Shown here piece by piece: positions 24,479-35,679 of a DNA stretch of 64,000 nt. Each line of letters opens with the position of its first letter. The first letter of the stretch is position 1. The notes under the pieces are model-generated. The model saw only the letters and a list, made by a program, of their open reading frames with translations. It was not told the DNA's origin and did not search any database. The position numbers and the translations under genes were made by a program. Origin of the DNA: Cephalotus follicularis (taxonomy: Eukaryota > Streptophyta > Magnoliopsida > Oxalidales > Cephalotaceae); contig BDDD01002306.1 in the NCBI GenBank assembly GCA_001972305.1, positions 101,672-165,671 of the forward strand. The letters run 5' to 3'.

Positions 24479-24490
24479 TGGTATCAGAGC
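24479..24490 (+). other. Primer binding site of the gypsy piece
   Basis: TGGTATCAGAGC, three bases after the LTR end. It is complementary to the plant initiator tRNA-Met 3' end and marks the start of the internal region. Confidence 0.9.
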
Positions 24491-24584
24491 ATATTCCACA
24501 TATGCTTAGCTAGGATACTTTCCTTGGAAATTAATGAATTGTTTTTCCTAAAGTCGTGACTGACCGTCAATCTTCTTATAGGAA

Positions 24585-25871
24585 ATGGACCGAAGAAGAA
24601 CACGTGCTAGGGCTAGGGCCGTTGGAGCTAATGCCCCGGAAGAAACTAATGTTCCGCAAGGGATGGATATGCTCCAGGATGACAGAGATCCGATGACTCG
24701 GATCGCAGACTATTTGCAGCAGCAAATGGCCTTTAACAGGGCTAATGCGGAAGAGATACGCCAGTACCATGCGCAGGCCCGACCGCAGCATAGGGCTCCC
24801 GACCACTGCCCGGGAGAGGATGATTTCGGGAGAGATATTGAGAAATTCATGAGGCTGAATCCACCCAGCTTCAAGGCAGAATTGGCTGCTACGGTTGCTG
24901 AGAGATGGCTGCAGGACCTGGAAAAGATCTTTCAGGTGATGAATTGTACTGATGATCAAAAGTTGAGATTTGCTGTGTACCGCCTATGGGGTGAGGCCAC
25001 TCATTGGTGGGAAATGGTTAGAGCGAAGTGGGAATCACAAAGACTGGATAGCACTTGGGACCGATTCCAGACAGAGTTCCTGGAGACATATGTTCCATAC
25101 ATTGAGCAAGAGCGACGAGAGACTGAGCTCTTGGAGTTACGGCAAGGGGAGATGACTATTGCTGAATATCAAGCAAAGTTCATGGAGTTAGCCAGACATT
25201 CACCGTATCTGGTGGCTGACGAAGCAAAGAAGATACGGAGGTTCTTGAGGGGATTACGACCGGATCTTCGGTGGAGGATTAGAGCCATGGAGCTGAGGAC
25301 TTATGTTGAGGTTGCTCAGAAAGCTAGACTGCTGGAGACGATATCTAGTGAGGATCGGGCTGAGAGAGCTCGCGCGAAGGAAAGTAAGCAGAGTCCTGCA
25401 CAGTCCCGACCGGCATCGTTGGAGTGGGGAGATGGTGGTTCTCTGACGAAGTCTTCGAAGAACAAGTCTGAGCAAACTGCTTCTCAGGGTACTCCCAGCC
25501 AGGGGAGTAATGCTAGATCCGGAATATGCTTTTACTGTGGTCGTATAGGCCATCAACAAAAGGACTGCTGGAGGTTTAATGGTTGGTGATTGAGGTGCGG
25601 AGCACCTGGTCATTCAGTGAAGGACTGTCCAAAGAGTCCTGCTACGGCGCCTACTGGACCGGGGAGCAGCGGTGGTGCGGCTGCGGGACCATCACAGAGG
25701 AGAGATACCGGTAAGGGCATCGCAAAAGGTAGAATTTTTGTACTTGCTCAGACTGAGGTTCCAGAGTCGACTTCTATTGTTGGAGGTACTCTGTATATAT
25801 ATGGTTATTCTGCTAGAGTACTGATGGATTCAGGTGCATCACATTCATTTATATCTGCACATTTTGCATTC
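24585..25871 (+). pseudogene. Gypsy gag with zinc knuckles and protease start (fossil)
   Basis: Best-kept gag in the window. It has a basic start (MDRRRTRARARAVGA), then RLNPPSFKAELAATVAERWL and RLWGEATHWWE. WDRFQTEFLETYVP and MTIAEYQAKFMELARHSPYL follow. Two CCHC knuckles come next (CFYCGRIGHQQKDC and CGAPGHSVKDC), then the aspartic protease active-site block VLMDSGASHSFIS. The sequence switches to Sirevirus LTR just after this. It is a fossil with about one break plus truncation. Confidence 0.9.
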
Positions 25872-26310
25872 TAGTGTGTAAAAACTCAAAGTGCTCTATA
25901 GTGTTCTAAAAGGCTTCTAAGCTCTATCTTTTGAGTTTTTCTGAGTGTTTCATATTGTGATCTGTATAAGTCATATCAACCTATTTGAGAGGTTATCTTG
26001 TAAACACTTTCACAATTACTTGTAAAAGCGGAGAATCCTCTAAGGTCTTGAGGTCAAGGTCTTGCGATTGAGGTCAATCAAGAAATTGTAAGGTGTAACG
26101 AATTGCTGCCATAATCAATTCGAGATAGTGGAAACTCAAGGTGCTCCCTTGGGAAAAGTGGACGTAGGCAAGAGTTAGCCGAACCACTCTAAATTCGGAG
26201 AAGTTTTTCTTTCCCTTCACTCTTTACTTTTAAAGTTTTTAAATTCTCGATATTTACATCAATATTCAATTCACCCCCCCTCTTGTATATTGCAAGAGTG
26301 TTTATTTTAA
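25872..26310 (+). repeat. Sirevirus LTR, 3' part
   Basis: Contains AGCCGAACCACTCTAAATTC and CCCCCCTCTTGTATATTGCA, both found reversed in the Sirevirus LTR end at 38657-38867. It ends just before the primer site at 26312. Together with 22942-23647 it is slightly shorter than the 1.25 kb solo LTR at 52016-53267. Confidence 0.75.
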
Positions 26311-26311
26311 T

Positions 26312-26322
26312 TGGTATCAGAG
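26312..26322 (+). other. Primer binding site of the Sirevirus piece
   Basis: TGGTATCAGAG follows the Sirevirus LTR end by about one base. Confidence 0.85.
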
Positions 26323-26369
26323 AGAGGTTAATCTTATATCTTAATTGTTAGAGATTACAAAGATCCTTC

Positions 26370-27704
26370 ATGGAATTGAATATGTCAAACAAGGAAAGCA
26401 TGTCAATCTCAAAGCCTCCATTTTTCGATGGAAACAACTATAGTCATTTGAAAGCAAAGATGACAATATTTATTCAAGCTCTTGACTTCAACTTATGGGA
26501 CATTATCATTGACGAACCGAAACTTCCTCACATCATCTCGCAAGAAGGTATCAAAACCCTCAAACCGAGAAGCTCATATACGGATGATGATAGAAATAAG
26601 GTACAATTAAATGCTAAAGCTAAACATATTATATGTGCTTTAAACTCAAATGAATTCAATAGAGTATCATCATGTGCTACCGCAAAAGAGATGTGGGATA
26701 GACTAGAGGTTACCTATGAAGGAACCAACCAAGTCAAAGATGCTAAAATAAATATGCTTGTAAGAGAATACGAAATGTTATCTATGAAGGAAAATGAAAA
26801 CATTTCCGGTATGTTTGTTAGATTTACAAATATTATTAATACTTTACAATCTTTAAATAAATGCTACACTAATAGTGAGATGGTAAGAAAGATACTTAGG
26901 TGTCTACCCAAAAGTTGGATGCCTAAGGTTACGGCTATAGAGGTAGCAAAAGACCTCAACACCTTGCTGCTTGAAGAACTTCTTGGATCACTCATGACAC
27001 ATGAAATGACCATCAAAAACCATGAGGATGATGAAGAACAAGATAAAAAGAAGAAGAAAGTCATTGCATTCAAGTCTTCTACAACGGACTCAAGTGAAGA
27101 AGATAGTGACGATGAAATGGCCTTGATCACAAGAAGATTCAAGAAATACCTAGCAAAGAAAAAGTTTGGGAACAAACACTTCAAGAAGACATTCCCCTCA
27201 AAAACTGAAACAAAGAAGGAAGAAATAATTTGTTTCGAATGCAACAAACCCGGACATTACAAGAGTGACTGTCCAAGATTGAAGAAAGCAAAAGACACAA
27301 TAAAAAAGAAGAAAGCTATGCTCGCTACATGGTCGGATAGTGATGAATGGAGCTCCGATGAAGAAGAAAACCAAGAAGTAGCACAAATAGCATTGATGGC
27401 AATCAACGATAGTGATGAAGATGAAGATGAAGATGAAAATGAGGTAAGTGAACTTCTTGAATTACTTGAGAAATTTAGCTTAGAAAATACTTCTCTTAAA
27501 AAGGACCTGATCGATAAAGGTTTTGTACGACCCAGTGTTTCTCCATGGGGTGCACCGGTACTGTTCGTCAAGAAGAAGGATGGGTCGATGAGACTCTGTA
27601 TTGATTACCGAATGTTGAACAAAGCGACTATCAAGAATAAATATCCTTTACCCCACATTGAGGATTTATTTGATCAGTTGCAGGGATCGAGGGTGTTTTC
27701 TTAG
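26370..27704 (+). CDS. Sirevirus gag running in frame into gypsy reverse transcriptase
   Basis: A single existing open frame of 444 codons. The first about 380 residues are Sirevirus-type gag: [40 protein letters not shown], a lysine/aspartate-rich linker, a CCHC knuckle ([14 protein letters not shown]) and acidic stretches. From about residue 385 it is gypsy [22 protein letters not shown] and [19 protein letters not shown]. The junction lies near 27505. The frame is part of the patchwork fossil, and I infer no function for the fused product. Confidence 0.85.
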   Translation: MELNMSNKESMSISKPPFFDGNNYSHLKAKMTIFIQALDFNLWDIIIDEPKLPHIISQEGIKTLKPRSSYTDDDRNKVQLNAKAKHIICALNSNEFNRVSSCATAKEMWDRLEVTYEGTNQVKDAKINMLVREYEMLSMKENENISGMFVRFTNIINTLQSLNKCYTNSEMVRKILRCLPKSWMPKVTAIEVAKDLNTLLLEELLGSLMTHEMTIKNHEDDEEQDKKKKKVIAFKSSTTDSSEEDSDDEMALITRRFKKYLAKKKFGNKHFKKTFPSKTETKKEEIICFECNKPGHYKSDCPRLKKAKDTIKKKKAMLATWSDSDEWSSDEEENQEVAQIALMAINDSDEDEDEDENEVSELLELLEKFSLENTSLKKDLIDKGFVRPSVSPWGAPVLFVKKKDGSMRLCIDYRMLNKATIKNKYPLPHIEDLFDQLQGSRVFS

Positions 27705-29485
27705 CTCGATTTGAGAACGGGTTACCACCAGTTGCGAGTAAGCGAAGGGGACATTGAGAAAACTGCCTTCCGAACATGGTATGGTCACTACGAGTTCTTG
27801 GTGATGCCTTTTGGTGTTACCAATGCACCGGCAGCTTTTATGTCATTGATGAATGATGTATTTCGACCGTACTTGGACCAGTTTGTCGTGGTATTTATTG
27901 ATGATATACTGGTATACTCGAGGAGTGAAGAGGAGCACACTCGGCATCTGAGGATGGTATTGCAGATTCTCAGAGAACACTGATTGTACGCCAAGTTCGG
28001 AAAGTGCGAATTCTGGCCTGACCATGTGATCGTTCTCGGTCACATAGTATCTGGGGAAGGCTTGACGGTGGATCCGTCAAAGACTGAAGTAGTGAGAGAC
28101 TGGCCGCAACCAAAGAATGTGACGGAGGTGCGCAGTTTCCTTGGTTTGGCGGGATATTACCGGAGGTTTATCTAGAATTTCTCAAGGATAGCCGGACCCT
28201 TGACCAGACTAACCCAGAAGACGACTTTATTTGTCTGGGATGATGATTGCGAAGCTAGTTTCCGTGAACTGAAGGATCGGTTGGCTTCCGCTCCTATCTT
28301 GGCATTGCCTGAGGGTAATGAGGGCTTTGCAGTCTACAGTGACGCATCGGGAAAGGGTTTGGGCTGTGTATTAATGCAACGAGGCAAGGTGATCGCATAT
28401 GCCTCAAGGAAGCTTAAAACGTACGAGGAAAACTACCCGACTCATGACCTTGAGCTTGTAGCTAATATCTTTGCCCTTCAGAAGTGGAGGCACTATCTTT
28501 ACGGGGTGCAGTTTGAGATCTTCACCGATCATAAGAGTTTGAGGTACCTTTTCTGCCAGGACATGCTGAACATGAGACAGCGTAGGTGGGTAGAATTGTT
28601 TAATGATTATGACTGCAGTGTACAGTACCACCCGGGGAAAGCGAATGTAGTCGCTGATGCCTTGAGCCGCAAGGCTATGCTTGCTAGTACGATAATGTCG
28701 CAATGGAAGATGCTGGAAGACTTCCAAGAATGGTATCCGTTTAATCAGTCACCGGGAATCATTCTAGCAGACATGCGGCTAGAACCAGTGTTACTACATC
28801 GCATCAAAGAAGCACAACCATATGATCCTGAGTTACAGAGGATTCGAGAGAATCTGAATTCAGAGTCTGATTTTAGAGTACACGAAGATGGTATTATGAG
28901 ATATCGGGGACGTGTATGGCTTCCGAATGAACCTAGGGTGAAGGATGAGCTACTTCCCGGGGCTCATAAATCTATGTACTGTGTTCATCCTGGTAGCATG
29001 AAAATGTATCAAGACATGAAGAAGTGTTATTGGTGGCCCAACATGAAGTGGGAGATTGCTGAGTATGTGGCGAAGTGTTGGACTTGCCAGATAGTTAAGG
29101 CCGAGCACCAGAGATCGGCAGGCTTGCTACAGCCTTTGCCCATTCCGGAGTGGAAATGGGAACATGTTACGATGGATTTCGTTTCTCGTTTTCCTCTGAC
29201 TCGGAACCGTCATAATGCTGTGTGGGTCATCGTAGATAGACTCACCAAATCGGCGCACTTTCTACCGACACACGTTACTGATTCTGCGAGCAAGCTGGCT
29301 CGACTGTATGTGAAGGAGATAATGAGGCTACACGGAGTTCCAGTCAGCATCGTATGTGATAGGGATGCTATCTTCACTTCCAACTTCTGGAAGAGGTTTC
29401 AGTCAGCTTTCGGGACGAAGCTGAACTTGAGTACTGCCTTCCACCCTCAGACCGATGGGCAGTCTGTGTGATGACCCGAATTCCA
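27506..29485 (+). pseudogene. Gypsy RT, RNase H and integrase core (fossil)
   Basis: RT motifs include [40 protein letters not shown] and the catalytic [13 protein letters not shown]. RNase H shows [20 protein letters not shown] and VVADALSRKAM. Integrase shows CWTCQIVKAEHQRSAGLLQP, WVIVDRLTKSAHF, VSIVCDRDAIFTSNFWK, and FHPQTDG. The block ends with about 20 bases resembling a gypsy LTR start (TGATGACCCGAATTCC), then Sirevirus sequence follows. It is a fossil with about three breaks. Confidence 0.9.
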
Positions 29486-29486
29486 A

Positions 29487-29738
29487 GTAAGGATATGATG
29501 TCTCTATTAAATGTGATAATACTAGTAGCATTTGTCTAGCTAAGAACCCAGTTCATCATTCTAGGACAAAACACATTGATATTAGATATCACTTCCTAAG
29601 AGAACATGTTGAAAGTGGAGACATTGTTTTAGAGTATATTCCCATCGAAAAACAAGTGGCGGATATTTTCACTAAACCTCTTGATGAAAATTCTTTTTCA
29701 AAATTTAGAAGAGAATTAGGTTTATGTGAGCTTGAATG
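29487..29738 (+). pseudogene. Sirevirus RNase H C-terminus (fossil)
   Basis: Encodes CDNTSSICLAKNPVHHSRTK, HIDIRYHFLREHVESGDIVL, then KQVADIFTKPLDENSFSKFR ending in LGLCELE. This is the usual Sirevirus pol end. An almost identical segment lies on the minus strand at 40669-41010. Confidence 0.9.
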
Positions 29739-29848
29739 ATGTTTATCTGTTTGTATGATTGATTTAATTGTATGCTCATTTGATATGATGATTGATTGTT
29801 GTTTATTTTTGTGTTTTTGTTTAGTTCTATTCTGGTTTTACAAAAACA

Positions 29849-30100
29849 CGTCGACTTCTTTTCTGCAAAATTTTATGTTTTATGCAATCACGTCGATCTC
29901 TTTTACAAAACATCGATTTCTTTGTGTCACTCTGAAACACATCGACTTCTTTATAAACGCGTCGATGCTTTTCAAAACGCAGCGTTTTCTGAATCGATTC
30001 CCTTCGTTCTTTTTAAAGAACGTGTCGACGTCTTTAGAATCACGTCGACGTCTTTCACCCTGATATCGGCTTTATTATAAAAACATCGACCTCATGTTCA
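29849..30100 (+). repeat. TCGA-palindrome cluster between Sirevirus pol and env-like ORF
   Basis: Units such as ACGTCGACTTC, ACATCGATTTC and GTGTCGACGTCTTT. Several are 20-21 bp apart, including near 30025/30045. It lies in the 560-bp spacer after pol, not in an LTR. The minus-strand Sirevirus copy has a cluster at the same place (40325-40565). Confidence 0.75.
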
Positions 30101-30297
30101 TATCACACTTTACCCTAATTCTGAGGATTTCGAAAATATTCTACTCTCTCTATTTTTCTTTCAAAAATCATTCTAGTAGTTCGAAAACCATCTTCTGAAT
30201 CCTTTTTCGTCTCCAAAAACCATTTCCATCTCCTCTAATCCAACTGTGTTTATCATTCTCTGTGTTTTTCTGTTGTGTACACCAGGTGTTTGATAAA

Positions 30298-31607
30298 ATG
30301 GATAGGTCAAAAAGAACTGCCCATAAGAAGGCTGCATCATCTTCCCAGCCTAAGAAATCTGATAGAAAACGTAAGCTTGACCTTAGGGAGCCTTCCCCTG
30401 ACCCTGCTCTCCAATCAGATTCCGAATCAGAAGAGCAAATCCCCCTGAGAAATGTTGTTTTTGTAGATAAACGGGTCATGGGTGGCAGGAACATCGATCT
30501 GGCTTTTTTCTCCTCTGAGTTTTCATTCGTTTCATGGCTTGATGACCTTCACCTTCGTCCCCTTGTCCAAATCCAGGACCCTTTTTATGTCAAATTTGTC
30601 AAAGAGTTCGATATGAACCTTAGGATCATCTCTAGCCCTCATGAGGAGTTTGATCTCTCCTCTACTGTCAAAGGGCAACGTATCTTTCTAGATGCTAGGA
30701 TTCTAGCCTCTATCCTCCATATTCCACACACAGGCTTGTACATTTTTTAGCATAAAAAATGGCCAGAGGTTGAGGGTTTTCACCCTAATCAAATTCTGTC
30801 TATTCTATACCCAAATGATCCAAACATACATCCTAATATGGCACTAAGCACAAACAGATTGTCAGTTGATCATATACTCCTCAATCATCTCATTGTGCAT
30901 CAACTTCTTCCCACCGGTGGTGGGTATGCCAAGCTATCCCGGATGCAAGCATTCCTTATGTGGTGCATCCTCTCAAAGATCGAATTTTTTTTCCCCTTCT
31001 CATGCTCAAAACCATGGTGAGAGCATTCACTCAAAAGAAGTCCGTTATCCCTTTCGGATCCATCCTCACCAAAATTTTTCAACATCACCAAGTTCAGCTT
31101 GAAGGAGAAGTTGCAACAAAATTAAAGAAGGAGGACACCTATAACAAAAACACGCTGAATAGGATGGGATGGAAGAAACAAGGAGGTGTTTGGACCTATT
31201 TCCCAAAGGTTGATCAAGGGCAAAGGATCGAAAGAGAAGAACAAGAGGAGAACCCTCCATGGGAAGCTCAAGAAGAAACTCTGCCGGCTCAAGCTCAAGG
31301 ATCCTCATCCACAACTGATTTTGATAGGATGATGGAGTTTATGAGCGCTAGATTTGATTCTTTGGAAGCTTCGCGTGAAGGAAAATTTGAGCAAGTCAAC
31401 TCGCGGCTCAATAACTTGGAAAAGGATCATGTGACGATTCGGTCCGACTTCGATAACATCGATGACACCATCTACTATGACCTAAAAGTCACAAGGAGGC
31501 GTCTCAAAAGGTTGGAACGAAAACTCGCGGCTTCCAAGACTATTGACACTTGCGAAGAGACTTCGGGCGATGACTCCGATTTCGATCCCCCTCCTGCTGT
31601 TGCTTGA
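30298..31607 (+). pseudogene. Sirevirus env-like ORF (fossil)
   Basis: Begins MDRSKRTAHKKAASSSQPKK, a basic N-terminus, then an acidic/serine stretch. The conserved core follows (KRVMGGRNIDLAFFSSEFSF, VSWLDDLHLRPLVQ, LDARILASILHIPHTG). A C-terminal heptad-rich segment at about 31320-31540 is likely coiled coil. It occupies the position of the env-like third ORF of plant Sireviruses, and resembles what is often annotated as a putative plant transposon protein. I see no clear signal peptide. It is a fossil with about two breaks. Confidence 0.75.
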
Positions 31608-31841
31608 TCTTGCTGCTGTTTTTGATTTGTTTTTGGTTGTAATGAACCATGGTGTTTATTTATATTTTTATGAAATTGTGTTTATACATTTTAGTGTTTA
31701 TAATATGATGTTTTTGATATGGTTGTATGAATGTGGTTTTGGTTAATGATAATATGTTTTCTCAATTATGTTTATTGCCGATATTTTGATATTTTGTGCA
31801 TTAATGCTTATGTTCATATTTTTACACCTGCTTTTATTAAG

Positions 31842-31890
31842 GGGGAGCTAATGATTTCTACCTTTTTGATGCTATACAAAAAAGGGGGAG
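31842..31890 (+). other. Two Sirevirus polypurine tracts
   Basis: AAGGGGGAG near 31840-31850 and AAAAAAGGGGGAGAAAA near 31876-31890. Multiple copies of an AAGGGGGAGA-type tract before the 3' LTR are a known Sirevirus hallmark. No 3' LTR follows: from about 31950 the sequence is minus-strand copia leader. Confidence 0.75.
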
Positions 31891-32186
31891 AAAATGCTCA
31901 AAAAGTTAGAGTTTATAATTTATGAGAGAGAACACAAAAGCTTTGATTGATATTAATTTGATCCTATAACTAAGCCTACCAGCATGCATAAGAAATTAAA
32001 AAATATAACCGATATATAATTGAATAAACACGTAACAATCTGGTGTTCAATGGTTCGTCGATTTTATTAGTGTGACCAATACGCAACTCCCACTAAACGT
32101 AGGGCTACAACAAATCAGCCAAAGCGGATATGTAATCTTCTATCCATAAAACATCAATTAAGGTCTAACTGAAGACAATTAGGTAT

Positions 32187-32197
32187 CTCTGGTACCA
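32187..32197 (-). other. Primer binding site of the minus copia element
   Basis: The minus strand reads TGGTACCAGAG, two bases after the LTR end CCCAACA. It is one base away from the usual TGGTATCAGAG. Confidence 0.7.
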
Positions 32198-32199
32198 CT

Positions 32200-33521
32200 T
32201 GTTGGGAACAGCTCAATCGTGCATCAGAAGAAAACGTGCAATCTGGACTTTAGGGTTTAGGGCCGATTAATTTTAAATTTTATCCAATTGATTGATCCCC
32301 AAGCAATGGGATGCCCTAAGCTAAGTTCGGATTGTCCCAATGAACCATAATTGATCAACCAATCAAACCAAAACCAAAACCAAGCATAGGACGAAATGGG
32401 TCAAAACGGTAGGGTCGTCGTAAACACTACAAATGGACTCCAAGAATGGCTCACAAGGAAACACACAAAACCCTAGCCAAAAGTCTAATCAACACAAACC
32501 CAAAAAACCCTAACCCTAAGGGATGATAAGCAAACCACCAAGAGGGTAAGGGGTTCGGCAAGGGTTCTCTAACCCGAGCTACAACCTACTGCCATGGCCA
32601 TAACAACAAGAAGAGAAGAAAATCTTACCAAGTTGAAGACTCCGTCCTTCAAGTCAAGCTCCCTCTACCCTCTAGATGCAAGAACTCCAATTTCCTCCTC
32701 AAGCCACGAAAGAGAGGATCCAAGGATGCAAGCCAAGTGTTTATCCTACACTAAATCACTGTAGGTTAAGATAAGATGCAATGTACAAGTTATCTCCACC
32801 TATAATGAGCTTTGAGTTATGAAATGAGGGTTGAAAATGGCTACAAAATGAACCAGGCGATCTGGGCTTCGACGTGTAGGCCATGGAGTCGACGCATACT
32901 ACAGCAGTAGAAAGAAGAGAGATGCAGCAGGGAAGAGTGAGAAAGAGTAAGTGTGTTATGGAAGCTTCAGCTTTTGTCCTATAGTCATAAAGTAGTTATA
33001 CTTTTTGAATTTTGACTTTTCTCTCACCCACTAACTCCTCTAAAGTTGGTGAGACCTGCGCATCAACTTGTCATGGCGTTGACGCCATGCGTCTCATAAT
33101 ATCTAAGCGTCAATGCCAACGATAAGATGAAATAGGCGCGTAGTCTCATTTGTCTTAGCGTCAACACCATGAACATCATAACGTGAACGCGTAAGACACT
33201 GGTTTACAAAAGTGTTAACGCATGCCGTTTGCGTTAACACCCAGAAACCCATTCTAGTTATGGCGTCGACGCATGCTCTTCATGGAATTGACGTTTAAGC
33301 TACTGGTTTTATCAGCGTCAATGCATGCTCTCCATAGCTTTAACGCCCAACAACTCAACTAGACATGGCATTGACGCATGCTCTCCATGGCATCGACGCC
33401 TAAGACAAAGATATGACAATCTCTTCTATTTTGATAACCTTTGGCATGGAATTTTTCATCGTGGCATTACATGGATCTAAATCCATCAAATGAGATAATC
33501 ACTAGCAAAGCAACATCATCC
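32200..33521 (-). repeat. 3' half of the minus copia 5' LTR
   Basis: Similar in reverse orientation to 46830-48127. It contains several AACCCTAA-type stretches from LTR leader sequence. A cluster of GGCGTCGACGC, GGCGTTGACGCC and CATTGACGC motifs occupies 32873-33405, reversed relative to the cluster at 46975-47450. Confidence 0.8.
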
Positions 33522-33910
33522 TATTAGATTAGGGGTGTCCCTGTATGCCACGATATGCCTTGTTGGTTGTGCATATACACTCTTGATTAATACAATTTTG
33601 AATTCCATTCATATTTCATGTCAATATTTATTTATTGGCATGGCTATATGGCTCATCCCCACCAACCAAAAATGAATAGCAGAATTAAACGTAATTAACT
33701 ATATGTCATATAGGGCCCTGTCGCACCAAAGGGTGGGATCTCTTGACGATAGGGGTATGAGAATGAGATCTTTATTACCTGTGACAAATGTTCCAAGTCA
33801 TAGGTTCACTTTCTTTGGGCCATTGATGAACCATGAAAACTTGTCATGTTAAGCTTGCTCCCGGGTTAGCAGTGGAGCATGGTTATCTCGTAGCCATTTG
33901 GGTTTATCCT
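33522..33910 (+). repeat. Truncated 5' LTR of the plus copia element
   Basis: Matches the first about 390 bases of the LTR at 45797 (GTGTCCCTGTATGCCACGAT, then CTTGTTGGTTGTGC). The sequence then passes directly into integrase. Confidence 0.8.
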
Positions 33911-35172
33911 GTCGGATCGAGGTGGAGAATACCTATCTGCTGAATTCCAGGGTTATTCGAGGGATAACAGAATTCTCTCTCACTAGACACCTCTAGGAAC
34001 ACACCGGCGTAATGGTGTGTCCGAGTGAAGGAATCGGACTTTGATGAACATGGTCCGGTCCATGATGTCTTTAATGGATCTTCCTATATCATTCTAGGGT
34101 TATGCACTGCATCCGACGATATACATCCTAAATCGGATTCCTTCAAAATCCATCCCCTCCAGACCTTATGGGGTTTTCAAAGTGAGGAAACTGAGCCTGA
34201 ATCATTTGAGGGTTTGGGGCTGTCCAGCTTATGTAAGAAGGGCGGAACCTTATAAGATGGAGGAATGAGCGGATCAGTGCCAGTTTGTGGGATATCCTAA
34301 GGAGAGCATAGGATATTACTTTTACGATCCCAACGAACAAAAGACTTTTGTTTCGCGAACTGCCAAATTCCTAGAGGATGATTACATGCTTGCAGGGAGT
34401 AGTGGGAGCAGGGTTGAACTGAGAGAGTTATCACCTGGTGAAAGCCCACAGGATGAGGAGGAATTAGAGGTTCAACCCTCTACAAACATAGTTGGGGAAG
34501 GTTCCCAACCTGAGAGTGGATCTCAGTTAGGCGCTCCTCTTGAGAGAAGATCAGGCAGAGTTCCAGTACCTCCTGAGAGATATGGCTTTCTCATTGAGGA
34601 TACTGAGGAACTCAATGACATAGATGATGACAAGCCTATCAGCTACAAAGAGGCAGTGAAGAGCACTGAATCCAGGGCTTTTCTAGAGGCCATGAAATTC
34701 GAGATGGACTCCATTGATGCCAACCAAGTATGGAACTTGGTCGATGCACCTGATGGTATTAACCCTATTGGTAGCAAATGGATCTTCAAGAGGAAGATTG
34801 GCGTTGATGTTAAGATAGAGACTTATAAAGCATAATTGGTCACGAAAGGGTATAGGCATAGACACGGAGTCGACTATACCAAAACTTTCTCTCCAGTCGC
34901 AGTGCTTAAGTCCATCCTGATATTGCTTGCTATTGCCACTCATTACGATTATGAGATATGGCAAATGAATGTCAAGACATCCTTCTTGAATGATATTCTA
35001 TAAGAGGACATTTAAATGTCCCAACCCGAGGGGTTTGCATCCATGGTGCATCCACAGAGAGTGTGTAAGCTCCAAAAGTCGATCTATAGCCTTAAGCAAG
35101 CGTCCCGTAGTTGGAAAAGCCGTTTTGATGAGACCGTTAAGACTTTCGGTTTCATCAAAAACGTAGAAGATA
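33911..35172 (+). pseudogene. Copia integrase tail and reverse transcriptase, N-terminal part (fossil)
   Basis: Starts within the integrase core (SDRGGEYLSAEFQGY). It continues through the linker with YPKESIGYYFYDPNEQKTFV and an acidic variable region. The RT start has PISYKEAVKS, VWNLVDAPDGINPIGSKWIF, and QPEGFASMVHPQRVCKLQKS followed by YSLKQASRSWKSRFDE. It is cut by the LINE at about 35173. A fossil with several breaks. Confidence 0.85.
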
Positions 35173-35679
35173 GTGGCCCCTCCACAAGCATGTTCACTTT
35201 GTAAAGTGTTTGATCATGCCAATAAATCTTGCCCCAAGGCTGTAGGAAGATAGTGGCTCCCTAAACCGGTGGTGGAGGATTGTCGGCAACCTGAGGATGC
35301 TGAGGGATGGATCACCATTAAGAGAAAGAAATCCCCGACTGTAACTGAACCAGTACCTATAGGGGAAAGTCGAGTGGGTGGGGAGACAGTGGTTCACCCC
35401 CATCAAGCTCCTAAAACCCCAATCAAAGGGGGCAAAATTCCACATACTATTGAAAAGACCATGGAACCTACATCTACTTCCCTGGACACCAATCCCCTGG
35501 GATATAAGGTTGTGGATATTGATGGTGGCTGCAATATGATGGATAACAATAGAGTGAAGGCTATATGTACTGAGATAGATTCTCCATTGGTTGGCAGCAC
35601 CAGCGGTAGTAGTAAAAAGAAGAAGAAAAAAGGCCTGAATGGTGTGGGTGCTCCTCTACACATCTCCTCCAATGATTAA
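35173..35679 (+). pseudogene. LINE ORF1 C-terminal part with CCHC zinc knuckle
   Basis: ORF1 encodes the nucleic-acid-binding chaperone of L1-type LINEs. Only the end remains. The CCHC knuckle CSLCKVFDHANKSC (C-X2-C-X4-H-X4-C) is followed by a stop codon near 35251, then an open tail from 35269 rich in K, P and S that ends in a lysine run (KKKKKK). ORF1 ends at 35679, and the ORF2 start codon at 35672 overlaps it by eight bases (ATGATTAA). The N-terminal RNA-binding part is missing because of 5' truncation. No promoter remains. Confidence 0.8.

Larger units (their letters stand above)
22942..31900 (+). mobile_element. Sirevirus/gypsy patchwork fossil
   Basis: Five blocks alternate on the plus strand: Sirevirus LTR start (22942-23647); gypsy LTR end, primer site, gag and protease start (23648-25871); Sirevirus LTR end, primer site and gag (25872-27505); gypsy RT, RNase H and integrase (27506-29485); Sirevirus RNase H tail, env-like ORF and purine tracts (29487-31890). 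Both the gypsy pieces and the Sirevirus pieces are in native 5'-3' order. The whole is broken at many places. Confidence 0.7.

Noticed and set aside
24576-24959. Minus-strand open frame opposite gag
   Set aside because: Shadow of the gag coding strand, with no independent support.
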